Source: Xiphophorus maculatus (lineage: Eukaryota; Chordata; Actinopteri; Cyprinodontiformes; Poeciliidae). From it: a stretch of 64,000 bases of DNA. Below are positions 13,640 through 27,309 of this stretch, one piece after another. The notes below the pieces were generated by a model that was not told where the DNA came from, did no database searches, and saw nothing but the letters and a program-made list of their open reading frames with translations. Numbering within the stretch: the stretch's first letter is position 1; each line of letters starts with the position of its first letter. Where the stretch lies: NCBI RefSeq assembly GCF_002775205.1, contig NC_036460.1, positions 21,470,751 to 21,534,750 of the forward strand, given 5' to 3'. The position numbers and the translations under genes are program-made.

Positions 13640-16440
13640 TTTCTGAACACATTTGAACTCTTCTATCATAAAAAAAATCAACTAAATTTACTGAAGTTTC
13701 ACCCGAGGGTGAAAATGTTTTTACATAGCACTCCACACTCCAAGATATTTTGCTCTCTCTCCTCCACCGGGTCTCGAAGTGCTAGTGCAAAAATGTAGAA
13801 ACACTGTTTATCCTTTACTCTCCTTTGTGACCTTTGACATTTTGCCATTATTAGCAGGGATATAGCTGTCATCAGTAAATCCAGCTTGTGTCCTCACAGT
13901 TTAATGGTCAAACAAGGAGCTTAGCATTCTTAGGAGTGTGGGTGTCAGTTCCTGGATAATTTAGCCATCCCGCCTGCTCGTTCGCCTTTGTTTGTGTGAT
14001 TTGTTTGGTCAGATGAAAACAGGCCAGTCTTGCCTTTGTCCTGTAACCAGAGAACATTTTGGATGACTGAATCTTTGGAGCCTAAAGTGTCGTATAAATA
14101 CAGTAACAAAGAGTGCGTTTGAAAATTTGGATACAACAATGGCATTCAAATTACGAGATACCCTGCTTGGTATCATTTGTTGGAAATTTTATCTTGTCTG
14201 CGTTACAAATGATCAAAAGTCACAACATGTCAATCATTGTATTATCATTTACAAGAAATTACCTGTGCTGTCACACAAAGTGGGTTTTCCCTTTTTCTTT
14301 TCAAGCAACAAACATTTTATCAGTTTCAATCAGCATTCCTGACTGCGCGTTTCTCACATGCTCTTTAATCTGATAAAGTGTGGATGAAACCAGATAAAAA
14401 GGATTAAGCGTGATCAAATTACCCTGTTTCTTTTTCAAACTCTCTCCTGGCTCCAAGATCAGGATTTGTGAGACCACCAGTGCAGATTTATAGCTCCATG
14501 AAAGTTGTGGGAGGTATGTGACATTTCTGCTCAGAACACTGAAGGTCTGTGGTTTAATTGCAAAAAAAGAAAAAAAAAATGCACACATAAAGCAGCCTTT
14601 TAGCTCAGCATGAGGAAATATAAGAAAAAATAGGTGGAGATAAATAACCAGCGATATCAGAAAAAACAGGATGAAATTAAACCAACATGTTTTAACATGG
14701 ATAGATATAGATATATAAACACTCATTAAATGTTAAACTATTTCAGATATAATTAATGTATTTCCCTTATATCCACAAACAGAGCAGCTGAAGTATTGTG
14801 GCAGTGTGCTGTGATGTGACACCCTCCCTGCAAAACAGCTACAGAGGTTTAATTATGAGGAGATTTAATTAGTGTTGATTTCATAAAAAAACACCAGTCA
14901 ACAAGTTAGAGACAGGCCCAACTCACTGCTGTAAAAAAGAAAAGAAAAAAAGAGATTGAAAGCTGCTTGTATCTCACAAAAAAATCTCTAAAATGAACAT
15001 GTTCCATCATCTATTTTTAATTAAGCATACCTTAGGCATTAATTATATATGACTCATTTTATTTATAGGTAGCATTGCAATAGACAGGGCAGTAATATGA
15101 TGAGATAAAACATCATTTGATTACATTACAGCATTCCTTGCATGATAAATCTCAACACTCTGTCATGCAATGTGGTGAAGGTGGTGGCTAATTACCTTAA
15201 TTGAAGTCCAAAACAAGCTTTTTCTCCTCTTTCATCTGAACAGCCACTGAAGCATGTGGTCTACTGTTTTCTCTGTTGTTGCCTCAAGATTATCTCTTTA
15301 GCAGCGTAAGTCGGAATAACACTCAAACTGACAGGCAAATGAACACATTAATCTAAATAGATTGCACATTGATGGGCTGCAAATGTAGTTTAGTCATGCT
15401 ACATAAATTTAAAAAATTCAGGCAAACCTTCCACCTAAAGTAGAGTACAAACATTGTTGATCCGCGCTGTTTGCCGGTGTGTAGTCATATAATTTCATCA
15501 GAACTACACAGGTGGCATTTAGTGGATGTCAGATGTAGCCTAAAGGTAAAGTAATAGCAGAGTAATTTACAACATGCTGCATAAAAAGGCATCCATAAAA
15601 ACAGCGTGAAGTACCTTTAGGAAAACCGCCACCATCCATGTGGCCCGCAGGGAAACTGTGGCAGGAAAAGTGGGTGTGGACTGTGGAGTGGGTTTCCATA
15701 AGTACACCTTTGGGTGTAGTCTCTTGGGAAAAAGTAGGGATAAGTTTGACACATAGGAGGTGTATCAGGTGTTTGCCGTAGAACAGATGAATGAAACACA
15801 TCAGGTAATGATGGTGGGGTGGGAACATGTGGAAGGTTTCCTACTCGCTACACGAGGCAGCAATCACAGATATAAAAACCAGCCACTAACCTTGTTCCTA
15901 TAACTTATTATGCTTTGCCTGAACTTTTAAATCACCGAGAGCACATGAGTTGTGTATATGACTATTTTGAAGTTGTTGTATTCTGTTGTAGACTGAGAAT
16001 GTGTTCAGAGAGGGAAAGATGTGGGACATCAAAGCATAGATCGTGTTTTTCTGTCAAAAGACAGAAAATCTGGTGCCTGCTATTACCTTGAGAAGGTTAC
16101 ATTACTGTCACAGTGTTTATACAGGTAAAAAAAATTCCACCAATGCAGCTCATCCAAAAGGCCTCCATCAGAGTCCTGAGCAATACCTCAAAAATGGATC
16201 CTATCACATCATCTCTTAAATCGACAAGAACTAAACAAGGTGAGGCAGTGTTTAGTTTCGGCACGCATCGGCTCTCGAACGTCTTCCTGAAGACATGAGA
16301 TGTGCAGAAATGGCTGGGTACTTTAAAGTAGGAATGATAACAAAATATTTACCAAAGTGACAGTCCATGTCGAACATTTTTGGTTATCTGGAGAAAGGTT
16401 TTTAATTAATCCCATTCACAGTAGATGTTTTGTTTATGCT
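13640..16440. other. No gene recognised
   Basis: AT-rich non-coding DNA. Open frames here (for example 14301-14726 minus) are low-complexity and show no known domain or splice context. Confidence 0.5.
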
Positions 16441-16454
16441 TTAACATTGCATTT

Positions 16455-16645
16455 GAATCCGGTTCTTGAGGCTGGGTGTACCGGCAACTTTTAGTCGTGT
16501 TTCTGCTTCAGCACACCTGAGTCAAATACTGAGGTCATTCGCTAGACTGTGGAGAACTTGACTGCATAATGTAAATGAGCCATTTGATTCTGGTGTGTGG
16601 TGCCAGGGACACATCTAAAGGTTTCAGGACACCGACCTTCCTCTT
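16455..16645. mobile_element. Degenerate MITE (hAT-type family common in fish)
   Basis: Carries the recognisable core CTGCTTCAGCACACCTGAGT, then GGAGAACTTGACTGCAT, then CCAGGGACACATCTAAAG, an order seen in a very abundant fish MITE. The ends (CCGGTTCTTGAGG and CAGGACACCGACC) are imperfect inverted repeats. Confidence 0.55.
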
Positions 16646-16699
16646 CCACCTTTAGTTGCAGAAAATAGCCAAAAGTAGGAGCAGAAAGTGATACAGAAC

Positions 16700-17080
16700 A
16701 TCAAACCAGGGTATTTGTCAATCCGTAGCTGGGCCATTGTAACTCTTTATCATAATGAGGTCTAAAAAATGACCTTGAAAGACTTCAAATGATCCGAAGA
16801 AAATTCTCATGATATCTAAAATTTAAACTTTGTTTTACATGTAAAGCCGTAAATAGTCTGGCTCAATCTTATCTCAACGACTTCATAGTTTTTTTTATTT
16901 CCAGCACAGCCCTTCACTCCTAGACTGCAGTTTTTATTTGTGGTTCCTGTAGCTTCTAAAATGGGAGGCAGGTCTCAAAGTTATCAGGCTGCTCTCTGGT
17001 GGAGCCAACTCCCAAGCTTTATCTGTGAGCCAGACACCCTGTCTGTTTTTAAGACTGAGGCTCAAACTATGTTTTAGCTA
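16700..17080 (+). mobile_element. L2-type LINE relic, 3' end of reverse-transcriptase ORF
   Basis: Broken plus-strand frames give fragments typical of the L2/Maui C-terminus: GHCNSL-like near 16733, CKAVNSLAQSYLNDF near 16842, then VVPVASKMGGRSQSYQAALW, QLPSFICEPDTLSVFKTEAQ. Stops and shifts make it dead. Confidence 0.6.
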
Positions 17081-18052
17081 AGTTTGGGTTGTCTTAGCTT
17101 AGGACCAATTTTCACTTTTCAGTTTGATTTTTCCAGTTTGTTCTCCATTAACAGTTGAGACTATTTTTGTTTTAATTGTAGCTTCAGGTCCCATACTTTT
17201 GTTCCATGTATTTTCCTGCCTGTTTAGTTTTAAACTGGATAAGGCAAATTGCTGCTATTGAGTTTTTTTTCCTATTAAAGGAGAGTTTAGTTTGGCTCCA
17301 CAGTCACCCTGTGTTTTCTCAGGATGAAAGTGCAAATCGGAGTAAAGATTGGATGCGATTGGCTGGTTTCTCATTTTTTGTAAAAGCTGCTGACTGCGCT
17401 GCATTAAAACTGGATCAAATTTGCATTCGACATAACTTTATAGTATTGTGGAAATTAACTGGATTAAACTTGAGATTATGTCTGTTATGAACTAGGATAG
17501 TATACAGAGTTGGATTGAGTTTAACTGAATTACATTTTAGAGCAGAGTGTTGTTCTCTACAGGACCAACCCAACACTGTACAGTTCTAGGTTTTGAGCAA
17601 AATTCTGTAGTTATGGTAAAACTGAGCCCTTCACCATAATTACATATTTGTGACAGTTATAAAAACTTAAGTCTGACTGTTTTAACTATCAATAAAAAAA
17701 ATGCAGTTGTGGCCTTAACTCAGACAGCAGCAGAAATGACTAAATTAGAATAAAAATTTAAGTAGATGAATATTTAGTGTGTACACAAATGCTGCTGTTG
17801 TAGCTCTTTACTGTGTAACATCTGGTGCAACAGGAGCTCCTAAATAGTTGGAACGTTTTCTTATATCTCCTATATACATTATATTGAACAGACATATATA
17901 GGGCTTGGCGACTTGCACTGTTTATAACACACTTCATGCACTGTATTTCACTAAAGAGTAAATGCAAAAGGACAATTAATTAAAAGATGAAAGTATGACA
18001 TTGTATAATTCTTGGGAAAAACATTAATAATACCAGTAACACCAAGTGAAAC

Positions 18053-18459
18053 TTTATTGCTAGATTTTCATTTAAAATGTGCCACTCTGGTCCATTTTAT
18101 TTATTTATTTAAACAGCTAAAACTTTGGTAAACTAGAAAACTTGTTCTATATATTGTGAAAGCACATGATAAATTAAAATAAATTACTTTCTGTTTGGAG
18201 AAAGCGATCCCCTTAGACTCTTTTGCCAAAAAAAAAATTTAAAAATGCAAATTTATAGAGGCTAGTGCTTTCACGGCATAAATATGCATGGGAGGTCAGC
18301 ACCTTCCTTCATCATCTGCTGTAAAAATCAAAGTCAAAGTTCAAGAGATGCATTGCCTAAATTTAGTTCAGCATGCTGCAGAGCTGTGTTGCTTTTATCT
18401 TAGTCCCCTGCTTCAGCTGTCATCTTCAGTATGCAGCACTGGATGTCTTCACCGGGGCC
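18053..18459 (-). other. pde9a: pde9a 3' UTR with clustered poly(A) signals
   Basis: Downstream of the predicted pde9a stop. The minus strand carries overlapping AATAAA hexamers (plus-strand TTTATT) at 18096-18109 and another at 18053-18058. This is the expected place for transcript end if the short terminal exon is right. The UTR limits are inferred from the hexamers only. Confidence 0.5.
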
Positions 18460-21400
18460 TCACTCACTTTTCAAGTCTTTCTTCAATCGGCTCATGAAAG
18501 ACGACTCCTGCAATAAAAAAAAAAAGAATTTAGGCAGACAGGAATTATTTTACCTCAAGGACAAAAGTTTATGTTAAGACTGGGTTTTAGATAAGTAGAC
18601 ACCCACTGCCCAGTTCAAATAGTGCATGATGGTTCAGTATTGAAAACCCTTGATTCAGGGCCTTGCAAAAGTTCCTGTTTTATTTTTTGCATTTCGTAAT
18701 ATTACAACCACAGAGTTCAGCTTTGTACCTCCAAAGTTATTTGGAGAAAATTCGACTTTGTGTTCAAAATGTTTTAAAAATCAAAACTTGAAAAGTGTGG
18801 TGTCCCCCCTGATTCAAGACTTTGTTGCCATGTTTGCCTGAGGTTATGGCTGCAGGTTTTGGGGGATATTTTTCTACCAGGTTTGCACAACAGGAGATAA
18901 AAAAAACAACACCTAATTCTTTCCAAAATGACTAGGTCTTAGTCAAATTTAATGAGGAGAATCTGTGAACAAACCCATGAGAAACAAGAAGCCTTCAGGG
19001 ATATTAAACATGTTGTACTTTGTGGTCCGTCACATAACATCCAAACAAAATACATAAATGGTTCTTTAAATCCTTCTGCAAGAAACAAAGTTTCAGAGCC
19101 AGGTTGTTAGTGAAGAGTAAATTTATAAAATACATCAAAGTTCAAATACGTCAAAGAAGTTATGATTTCAGCTCTTCAACAGAAAAAATCATGACTACAG
19201 GGGAAAAAAAAGAGAAGATTAAATACGTAACATTTTCACCAGTTTGTTTTCACCAATGACAAGATTAAATTTAAAGTTTTTATATCGTATCTGAGCTCAA
19301 ACATTTCTTATTTCTGTCTTTCATGTAAGAGCTCTGAAAAATTTTATGCTTGCTTTCAAAGTGAAAGATTTAGATTTGCCAGGAAACTCAATTATATGGG
19401 ATTATGGGAGCAAATTGATCTCTTAAAGCTGAAATGACAAATCAAACATGGGGAAAGTGCAGCACATTCCTGATTATAAATGTTTTCAGAGCGCTCACTG
19501 CACTCACTAAAACACACAAAACACAACTAAGAATTCATTTGATTTTATTTTACCCACTTGCTACGGACCATAATTTGTCTCAAAGCCTACTGACATATTT
19601 TCAATTTTTTCTTCTTCTCTGCCTCATTGAACAAAAGAGACCTTTATGTTTGCATGTGACGAGAGCCTGTGTTTGAGCCTGTGTTTGTGTGTGTGAATGT
19701 TTGAGTGACTTCATCTTGGTACAGAGGAAAACAGACTCTTTACATTATAGTTTCCCAATCAAATCCTCATGCACTGATCTAATCTGTCAGCACATGTAAG
19801 CTTTGATTTCTGCTGGTGTGTGTGAAGACTTAAGGTTTTTCACAGCGTTTTGTATGCCATCAGGGAAAAGTAGGAAAATACTTTTGGTGTTTTTTTTTTA
19901 AAATTATGTTGGCACTATGCAATCTTCCTTTTATACACCATAACAAGTGGGCATGCTTTATTGTCAGAACTAGGAATTATAATTCAAGTTGTAAAGTAAT
20001 TATGTGTGTTTAATGCTAATGAACTTTGTAATCATGTATAATTTAAAAATCTTAAAAATGCTCGTAAACTCTTATCTTAATCACGACCTTGACCTTGTGT
20101 TGTCAATGTTCTGTGTGTGTTTAGACTAGTTGAGCGATGGCAGATTTCACAAGAGTAAGAGAGACATTTTATTGTTTTATTGGATGTAAACAGTAACAGT
20201 TTTTGTTCATTTATTCTTGTGTTACTGTAGCATCGAGACTATAACTTGGATGCCCTCGAACAACATAAACACAATGATTCTGACTGCTACAAAACTTGAA
20301 ACATATAAAAGCGTAGTTTGGGATGTCATGTGTTTCGGCAAATAGATGTCTCTGAATGTTTCACACTGGGACTTTAAAGCAACCATTTAGGGAATAAAAA
20401 ATGTTCTTATTTGTTTTCTGGCAAAGAATGGGGGAAAAAGATTAGTTTCATTGCTTGGGTTTGTATTAAGTATTGCCTGGCTGGAGGACAGGGAGAGTTG
20501 GATGTTTATGAGTTTTTTTTTTATATCCCATGTAAAAATCATCCCTACTGTTTAATGCGTATCCACTAATCTTTGAATTTTGCTGGACTGGGTGAAATCT
20601 AGAACAAACGCATCTCAGGAAAAAGCAGTCAGTGTCCTGACCGTTTTAGAAAAATGTCAATAATTTGGGGTTCATTGTGACTGGCAACAGTATCACAGTG
20701 TCTCTCACATTGCTTTCTCTATGTAGCCAAACTGAACTAAATAAGGGGTGTAAAGCAAAAAAAAAAAAAAGACAAATCCTACCTCTGTCATTGAGTCTTC
20801 AAGCTGCTTCAGCTCCTCATAATGGTCTCGAGAGTCTCTCAAAGGCTGAACCATGATTTCTTCAATCTGAGGGAATAGCTGGTCAAAATACACATGTAGA
20901 GTAAACAACAAATTAAAAAAAAACAAAGAGTGCTGTATTAGCAATTCACATTTGTCCAATACCTTCATGGCTGTCTCAAACATGGGGATGAGGACAAACT
21001 TGATGAATCCAATCTGAGCTGTGGGTTTGGTAACTTTGTCTCTGTCCATGAAGGGAGCTACTGGAAGACCCTCAGACTTCTCCCTGTCACTCTTAAAACC
21101 AAAGAGGTCACTGCATTAGTATATTGTCATGTTAAGATTAGATCATTCTGGTCAAAGGAAATTCACCTGCATGAAGTATTCCTCCAGTAAACAGTCCACC
21201 CACGGCTCAGCAACCTCAGTTGGCCTCACTTCGTTGGAAATATCGCAGCACTTGATCAACACCTTCTGCAACTAAAATAACAAACACAAGCCTGTTCAAA
21301 CTCAAATTCAACATGTCCAAGAGCTGAGGACTAAAACAAGTGCAGCTGTGAAAATAATCTGTTTTGCTTGTATTTCTCGTTTAAATTTCTCATTCATCAG

Positions 21401-24400
21401 AAATGCCTTGTTTGTGACTGTGGCCCATTGCAATACATTTCGTCACAAAAGGCCCGATCCATAAGGGTAACAGTAGAGTAACATTAACAGATGGGGATTT
21501 TGTTGGTGAAAATGTTTACATACACACATTACGTGGTCCTCGTTGCTAAAATCAAAGTTGTCCAGTTTCTGCTTGAAGCCTTCAAGAATCTCACCATGCC
21601 TGGCCATGTCAGTGGCCAGAATAAGGGTGATAATAGCCTGAAAACATGAAAGGAAAGTCGAAATCTTTTTTATTATTATTTAGATTTGAAATCAACATAC
21701 ACTGGCATTCAAAAGTAGTCATAGCTCTTAAATGTTTTCAAATTTTGTCACTTTACAACCACAGGCTTGATTGAATTGGGACCAACCTGAAGTAGAGCAT
21801 AAGTCTGAAGTGAAAGAAAAGGCATACAAGGTTTACAGAATTGGTATGTACTCTATATTTAGCTTATTTTACCTTGGCACAACACAATACATGTTGTACC
21901 AAAGTGTGCTAATGTGCTCGTCATGGATTGTCCATGATGGACTCCATGTTCAAGCATAAGGGTGTCCAAATGTGCTCTAGGCACCAGGACATCCTTGGCT
22001 GCATTTCGTTGATAGACTTTGTTGTCGTCTCATCTGATCTGCGGCTTCATGTCTCGGACACTTGGGTGAAGAAAGGGGCAAAGCTGTCCACTGATCACTT
22101 CGGTGGTGAGTTGACTTCAATGATGGGAGAGGATGCCCAGAGGTTGGAGTAAACACAAGCATGCAGCATGTATCCTTATAGATTTATTTTGGCTAACTTT
22201 TTTGTTGCCAAATACTGGGTTTGTCAGAGAACCCATCATCATGCCACAAAAGTCTATAAGAGTTAAGATAAGTTTCTTTTTTCATGAGTCTAGACAGAAA
22301 TAAGTACGAACATCTTTGCTGATTCCTTGTGAAATCAGAATCAGAACGATACATAGATGTGACAGCAGTGCAAAAGATTCAAGACAAACTCAACATGACC
22401 AACATCTCACCTGTCGAATCTTTTTAAATGCCTCTGGATCAACATTTGCAAAGATGTTGCACTCAGGAAGCGAAAGGATCTGAAAGGCCACAGCACAATG
22501 ATGGTTCTCCAGCGGGGAGATGTCGTTGTAGCGCACTGCCAGCTCTGTGCGAGCGTTGATTTGGTATCTGATAAATGGATGACATAGTAGAATGGATCTG
22601 AGATGGTTGGATAGTAAGTTCTCATGAAGTTTTTCTGATAAGGTTCTCACCTGCATGAAACTCAGACAAACGTATCAACATGATTTGCTCAGTGGGAATG
22701 TTTTAATACCTGAATTCTCTCCAGGCTGAACTAGTTTCACAGCTCATCAACAACAATGTTGTGCAGAGTATATCAAAACATAACGAGGGTCAGTGGGCTT
22801 CTCCAGTGCTGCATATGTCAACAGTACTACAGACATAGGACTGAGTCTTACGTGTTGTTGTAGCCAGGGTGGTCCAAGTCATGACACACTGCTGTTGTCA
22901 TTAAAATTCCCAGATCTGTGAGGGTCAGCTTCCCCTGCAGGATAACGGATGATGAAACAAGCCTGTTGCCTGGAAATTCACTGGAAATACTGTTTTTAAT
23001 TAAATAATCTTACATCTGGCTTTAGTAAATAAGATTGAGATGTATTCAGTGCTTCATGCCTCTTTAATTTTTTATATGTTTTGCCACAATAAAACAACAA
23101 GCTTCAATTTTGCATGCATCATACTTTGTTAAAGTTCAAGATGTATGAATAATTTTGAAAGGCCCAGAACAAATATCTACCATACCTGCAGGTTGCAAAG
23201 GTGAATCATGCCGTACATCATCTGACTAACACAGAAGCAGTGACGAAAGTTGTGGAAAGGATTGTTGCGATAGTTTTCCTGTATTGCCAGCTAAAAAATA
23301 AAGAACACTCACTGTTTTGGTATTACGGGATATTAAATTAATCTGTGTTTCTAACAGAAATACGTAGCTTAACGTGCATCTGCTTTATTTACCAGCCAGC
23401 GTTTGAGTGTGATGGGGTTCATGTTAAATTCCTTCACCAATCCCAAGTCATGGTACATAAACTCCAGACAACTCAACATCTGTCACCACAAATAGAGAAA
23501 GAAAAAAAAACATCAGCCTTCCTTCTTGGAGGTGAGAGGGATAACATTAAACTGTAATGATGGAAATCACCAAACCTCATTATGTTCCCAGTGCCAAACA
23601 TCAAACGTTGGCTTCTTCAGTGCCTCAATGGTCTCCTGAGAAAGTGTGTACTGAATGTGGCAGATAAACGAACACGGTCAGAAAATCCACACACACCTTT
23701 TGTGAACTTCAAAGGCTGCATTGTGGAGAAAATACCTTTGGGTAAGTGGGGACATCTCTTCTAGGTGTGACCTTCTTCCCCTCTTCTGAGAAATTGAATT
23801 TGCATGAACAGCTTACCCTAAGGTCAGAAGTAGACAAAGTAAATCAATCTTCATTGTTGTTGTTGTTTTAATGTACTCGGTGTGATGCCATGTTTGAAGT
23901 CTCACCTACTTCCGCCTCTTGAAGTCATCTCATCTCGAAGTTTCTTCAGATCGTTTTTACATTTTTCGATTTCGACTACTTTCAAACCCTCCACTGAAAC
24001 AGGACGAATGATAAATTTGAGTTCCCTATTAGAGTTTTGTAGATGCTTCTCTTTTTTGTTGATCACTCACTTTCCACTCTCTTTTCCAACGCTGCCAACC
24101 TGTTGGTGACCTCAGACTTCAGCTCACTGATGCAGAAGGCTCTGTCTCAGACAGTTAAGAACAAATGAGAAATCAGCTCTGTTTACAAGTGATTCAGTTT
24201 ACCTCTGAGGGCTGTCGCGGTTTCAAGAACTTTTTGCAAAATGGCGATGGGAAAGCTTCAGACACAGCAAAAGATGAAGGTGTTACCTGGTGAACTGCTC
24301 TGCCACCTGAGACAGCACGCTCTGAAACATGTCCTCCCTGTCTGTGGCATGGATAAAAATCTGATGAGCCACTGAAGACCAGTACAATAATTTCCCATAC

Positions 24401-27308
24401 AATTTTCTTAAATTCTTTACCTCCTGGCTGATCAGTAGATAGCGGGACAACTTTGTATAGAAAACTGTTAAGAAATCAGATGTGAACACCTTAGTTAGAT
24501 TTCTCTCTCCCTTTTCATATCATCTGTCACTTTGAAGTTCATTTAGTTCTCCTAAAGAGCTGTTGAATCCATCAAAGGATGCAACCACATCTTAAAAGGG
24601 TGGTATTATGTATTATCTAGGAACATTGTCCTGTCTTATAGCACAATCAAGTAACTATTTTACCTTCAGTTGTCATAAAAATGCTGGATGTATAAAATAT
24701 GACTTAAAAGAGTTTTGACTTCATAACTTGACACCTTGAAATTGGACCTTTGTCTCTTTAAGAAGGTCCTGCTCTTTCCAGCACTCCACCTCCACATCGT
24801 CACAACAATGTTAGTTCATTATCCCATCTACAATTATGGGGAGCGTTGGACAGAGAAGCAGTTCACATGAAAAGCACTGCAGACTTGTAGTTCCACCAGA
24901 TGTTTGCTAATTGTTGCTGCCGCTAGTCTGGATGAACTGACTGTGGGAGTCAAAAAGTTGATTTTACATAATACCTCCCTTTTTAAGAAAATGGAATGTG
25001 AGGAAATTTAAACAAAGCTGTTATATTTCTACAGTATGTCTGGTAAGTTACTTAGGAGAATTGGTGGGCATTGTGGCATCAATAGAGACCATGGCACCTT
25101 CTGGATTTACAACCTTAATGGCAGAGTTCCTGTTGAAAGACAATGAGATTTGAAGAAAAATGTGAGTATTATATGCGAGTATTGCATGCAATGCCTCACA
25201 AAAATGTTCATCACCCCTTTTGTTTTACATTTTGCCATATTAAAACCACAAACTTCAGTTTGGTATTTCTTACCACTACCAATCTGAATAGTTTGGTGTG
25301 CATTTTTTTTTATTCAGCCCCTCTAGTTTATGGTTGTAACATAAAACAATTTGAAAAAGGGTGTGCAAACTTTTGCACATACGAAAAAAAGACAAAATGG
25401 TAACATTAACTTGAGAGAAAGCAACAAAGCTCACATTTGTCATTAATCCTCAGTTTTCATCTGTACAGTACGTCAACATTTTGCTACAGAATAGAACAGA
25501 ATATTTTCTAAATTGTCCCACAGTAGGAAAAAGTTTATATATATGTTTGTATATTTACTTGGTATTTCCTTATTTTGGAATGTGAAACCAAACCAAACAA
25601 CAAACCTGGGAAGGTTGGATGAGGAACACAGAAGTTCCTTGATGTCACACGGACTACAGTGCCGACTGAAAACTACCTGAAATGTTGTAATTCAACAAAG
25701 TCAGATCCAAGGTCAGACAGCAGATGATTTGCACAAAAAGCGTTTATGTTACACAAATTCATAAACATCGAGGTCATACAATTTATTGTGCTTTTTTTAA
25801 TAACTAAAAAAATCTAAGAAAGTGAAATGAGTTTTGGAATAAGCTAAAGGCAACATTGCTGTGTGGGAACACTTTGACAGAAAACAACAGCGGGAGTGTG
25901 AGATTTCCCGGAGCCCTTAAAGATGTCACATGCAAACAAATCAGTCTAGTTTACAAGAGTAAGTCAGCACTTGCAGGCTGTGAAATTGTAGGAATGAACA
26001 ATGATTTACAGCAAAGATCCAGAAAACTGTAGTTTTCATGGGAGCAGGGGCATTAGCCCCAGCTGTAAGGCAGAAAAACAAAAACACATCGCTGTTCAGA
26101 TCATGGGCTTGAAGCTCCTGTGGAGACATGTGTCATAGCCAGACCTCCACTTAAAAAACCTTTTACATCACTAGATGAGGAGCGCTTCTGCTTGTTACTA
26201 TTTTGAACTATGATATGTCAAACCTGAGCCAGAAACTGTATGTTGTAGCTGCTTATAGAAGGCTGAATTGGATTTATTTAAACATTATTTAAGATTTATG
26301 TCAAAAACAATTAACATTTAGAGCACTATGTTTTAAAAAAATGTTTTCTGGAGTCTTAAGGATGCAGGAAGAGACCTGTGTGTTGTTGGCAGCACCTTCA
26401 AGGCTCACTGACATCCTTCAGTGTCTAATTTTAGATCCTTGTTATGGTTCTTAAATCCTCAGGGATACTGTAATTGCTTTTGAACAGGTAACTTATGATT
26501 TAAGTTTTGGTTTATCATAGTTTGTTTTTATGTTTATTTTGCTGTAAACTCCCTTTCCATGTTACTGAGAATTAACTCATTTAATTTGAAATAACTGAGC
26601 TACAATTTGCCAAGAAACTCAAAAATAGGACAAAGATGAGAGAAAAAAACCCAAATAGCAATATTTGGAAAATAAATCAAGAACTCTGTTGTTTAATTTT
26701 TATTCTGTTTGTGTCAAAGTTATGTCGCTTATGTTAGCTAGTGCTAATAAATAATAATAAAAAGATCTTCTGACATGTAACAGGTTAAAAAATATATAAT
26801 GACATTTCAAACATACATGAAAAACTATTTAATAGACATATTTTCAAAAATATCTTTTTTTGTTGTTTATAGACATTTATTCTTATTGATTTTGTTTGCA
26901 TTTGTTCTTGTTATTACATTTGCTGTTCAAGCTTTTTGCCTCTCCCTCTGGTGCTCATTGTCTTTTTGCAGGCATAACAAAATAATAAATCCATAAATAA
27001 GCTTGTGAAGTGCAAAGGTTTGAGTAACAAAGTGTTCGTCTTTTCAGTAGTGAAATGATGCTGTTCCTGATGGTGACACTAACCTTTAATGCTCTTTTAT
27101 GTATTTTTATTCTATGCTCCCTGACGATTTCATTCATACATAATCCAGTCTGTTTATATTTGTGGATCCATTTGATATATAGCATTCATCAAGTTCAATA
27201 TTTCAAACTCTTCACTTGAACATGCACAGTTAGTCTCACCTTCTGCACCTTCCCTTCAACATCCAGGTAAATGTTTCTGGGAGGGAAAGATGAGGAACTG
27301 GACCCCAT
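18460..27308 (-). CDS. pde9a: cGMP-specific 3',5'-cyclic phosphodiesterase 9A, complete 18-exon model
   Basis: Hydrolyses cGMP to 5'-GMP in the cytosol. Exons in transcription order: 27240-27308, 25606-25676, 25052-25129, 24421-24464, 24287-24341, 24071-24141, 23906-23993, 23736-23817, 23576-23650, 23393-23479, 23186-23290, 22852-22934, 22411-22567, 21533-21637, 21167-21271, 20963-21091, 20783-20878, 18460-18507. All introns are GT-AG, phases join, and the total is 1548 nt (515 aa); human isoforms are about 533-593 aa. The start is [15 protein letters not shown], matching the mammalian N-terminus. The catalytic domain fills roughly residues 187-500: HNFRH (H253, H257), the PDE signature [12 protein letters not shown] (H293, D294), metal-binding D400 in CCDISNEV, and the nucleotide-gripping Gln near 451 in TAQIGFIKF. 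Identity is very strong. The least certain part is the last 48-nt exon ([15 protein letters not shown]-stop), which is unlike the mammalian tail but has a strong polypyrimidine acceptor and the right phase. Confidence 0.95.
18650..19080 (+). mobile_element. Tc1-like element relic
   Basis: Starts CAGGGCCTTGCAAAAGTTCC, matching the CAGTGCCTTGCAAAAGTAT-type terminal repeat of fish Tc1 elements, followed by the usual ATTACAACCACAGAGTTCAG and GAAAAGTGTGGTGTCCCCCC phrases. It lies in the last pde9a intron region and has no ORF. Confidence 0.6.
21690..21880 (+). mobile_element. Tc1-like terminal fragment in a pde9a intron
   Basis: CACTGGCATTCAAAAGTAGT and TTTGTCACTTTACAACCACA are decayed versions of the Tc1-family end found elsewhere in the window. 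Confidence 0.45.
21940..22150 (+). mobile_element. RTE/Rex-like LINE endonuclease fragment in a pde9a intron
   Basis: The plus strand encodes [19 protein letters not shown] and [20 protein letters not shown], then [10 protein letters not shown]. This is the end of an AP-type endonuclease domain ([10 protein letters not shown] ... STDHH) from a fish non-LTR element. It is opposite in direction to pde9a and truncated on both sides. Confidence 0.6.
23045..23165 (+). mobile_element. Short Tc1-like MITE fragment in a pde9a intron
   Basis: CAGTGCTTCATGCCTCTTTAA ... TTTTGCCACAATAAAACAAC resembles the family's terminal region; decayed. Confidence 0.35.
25185..25385. mobile_element. Tc1-derived MITE in a pde9a intron
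   Basis: Both ends look like the same inverted terminal repeat: GCAATGCCTCACAAAAATGT at the left and GTGTGCAAACTTTTGCAC at the right, with TTTTACATTTTGCCATATTA and ATGGTTGTAACATAAAAC just inside. About 200 bp, no coding capacity. Confidence 0.6.
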
Positions 27309-27309
27309 G

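Noticed and set aside
14301-14726. 141-aa minus-strand ORF
   Set aside because: Phe/Leu/Ser-rich low-complexity frame in AT-rich DNA; no homology or exon structure.
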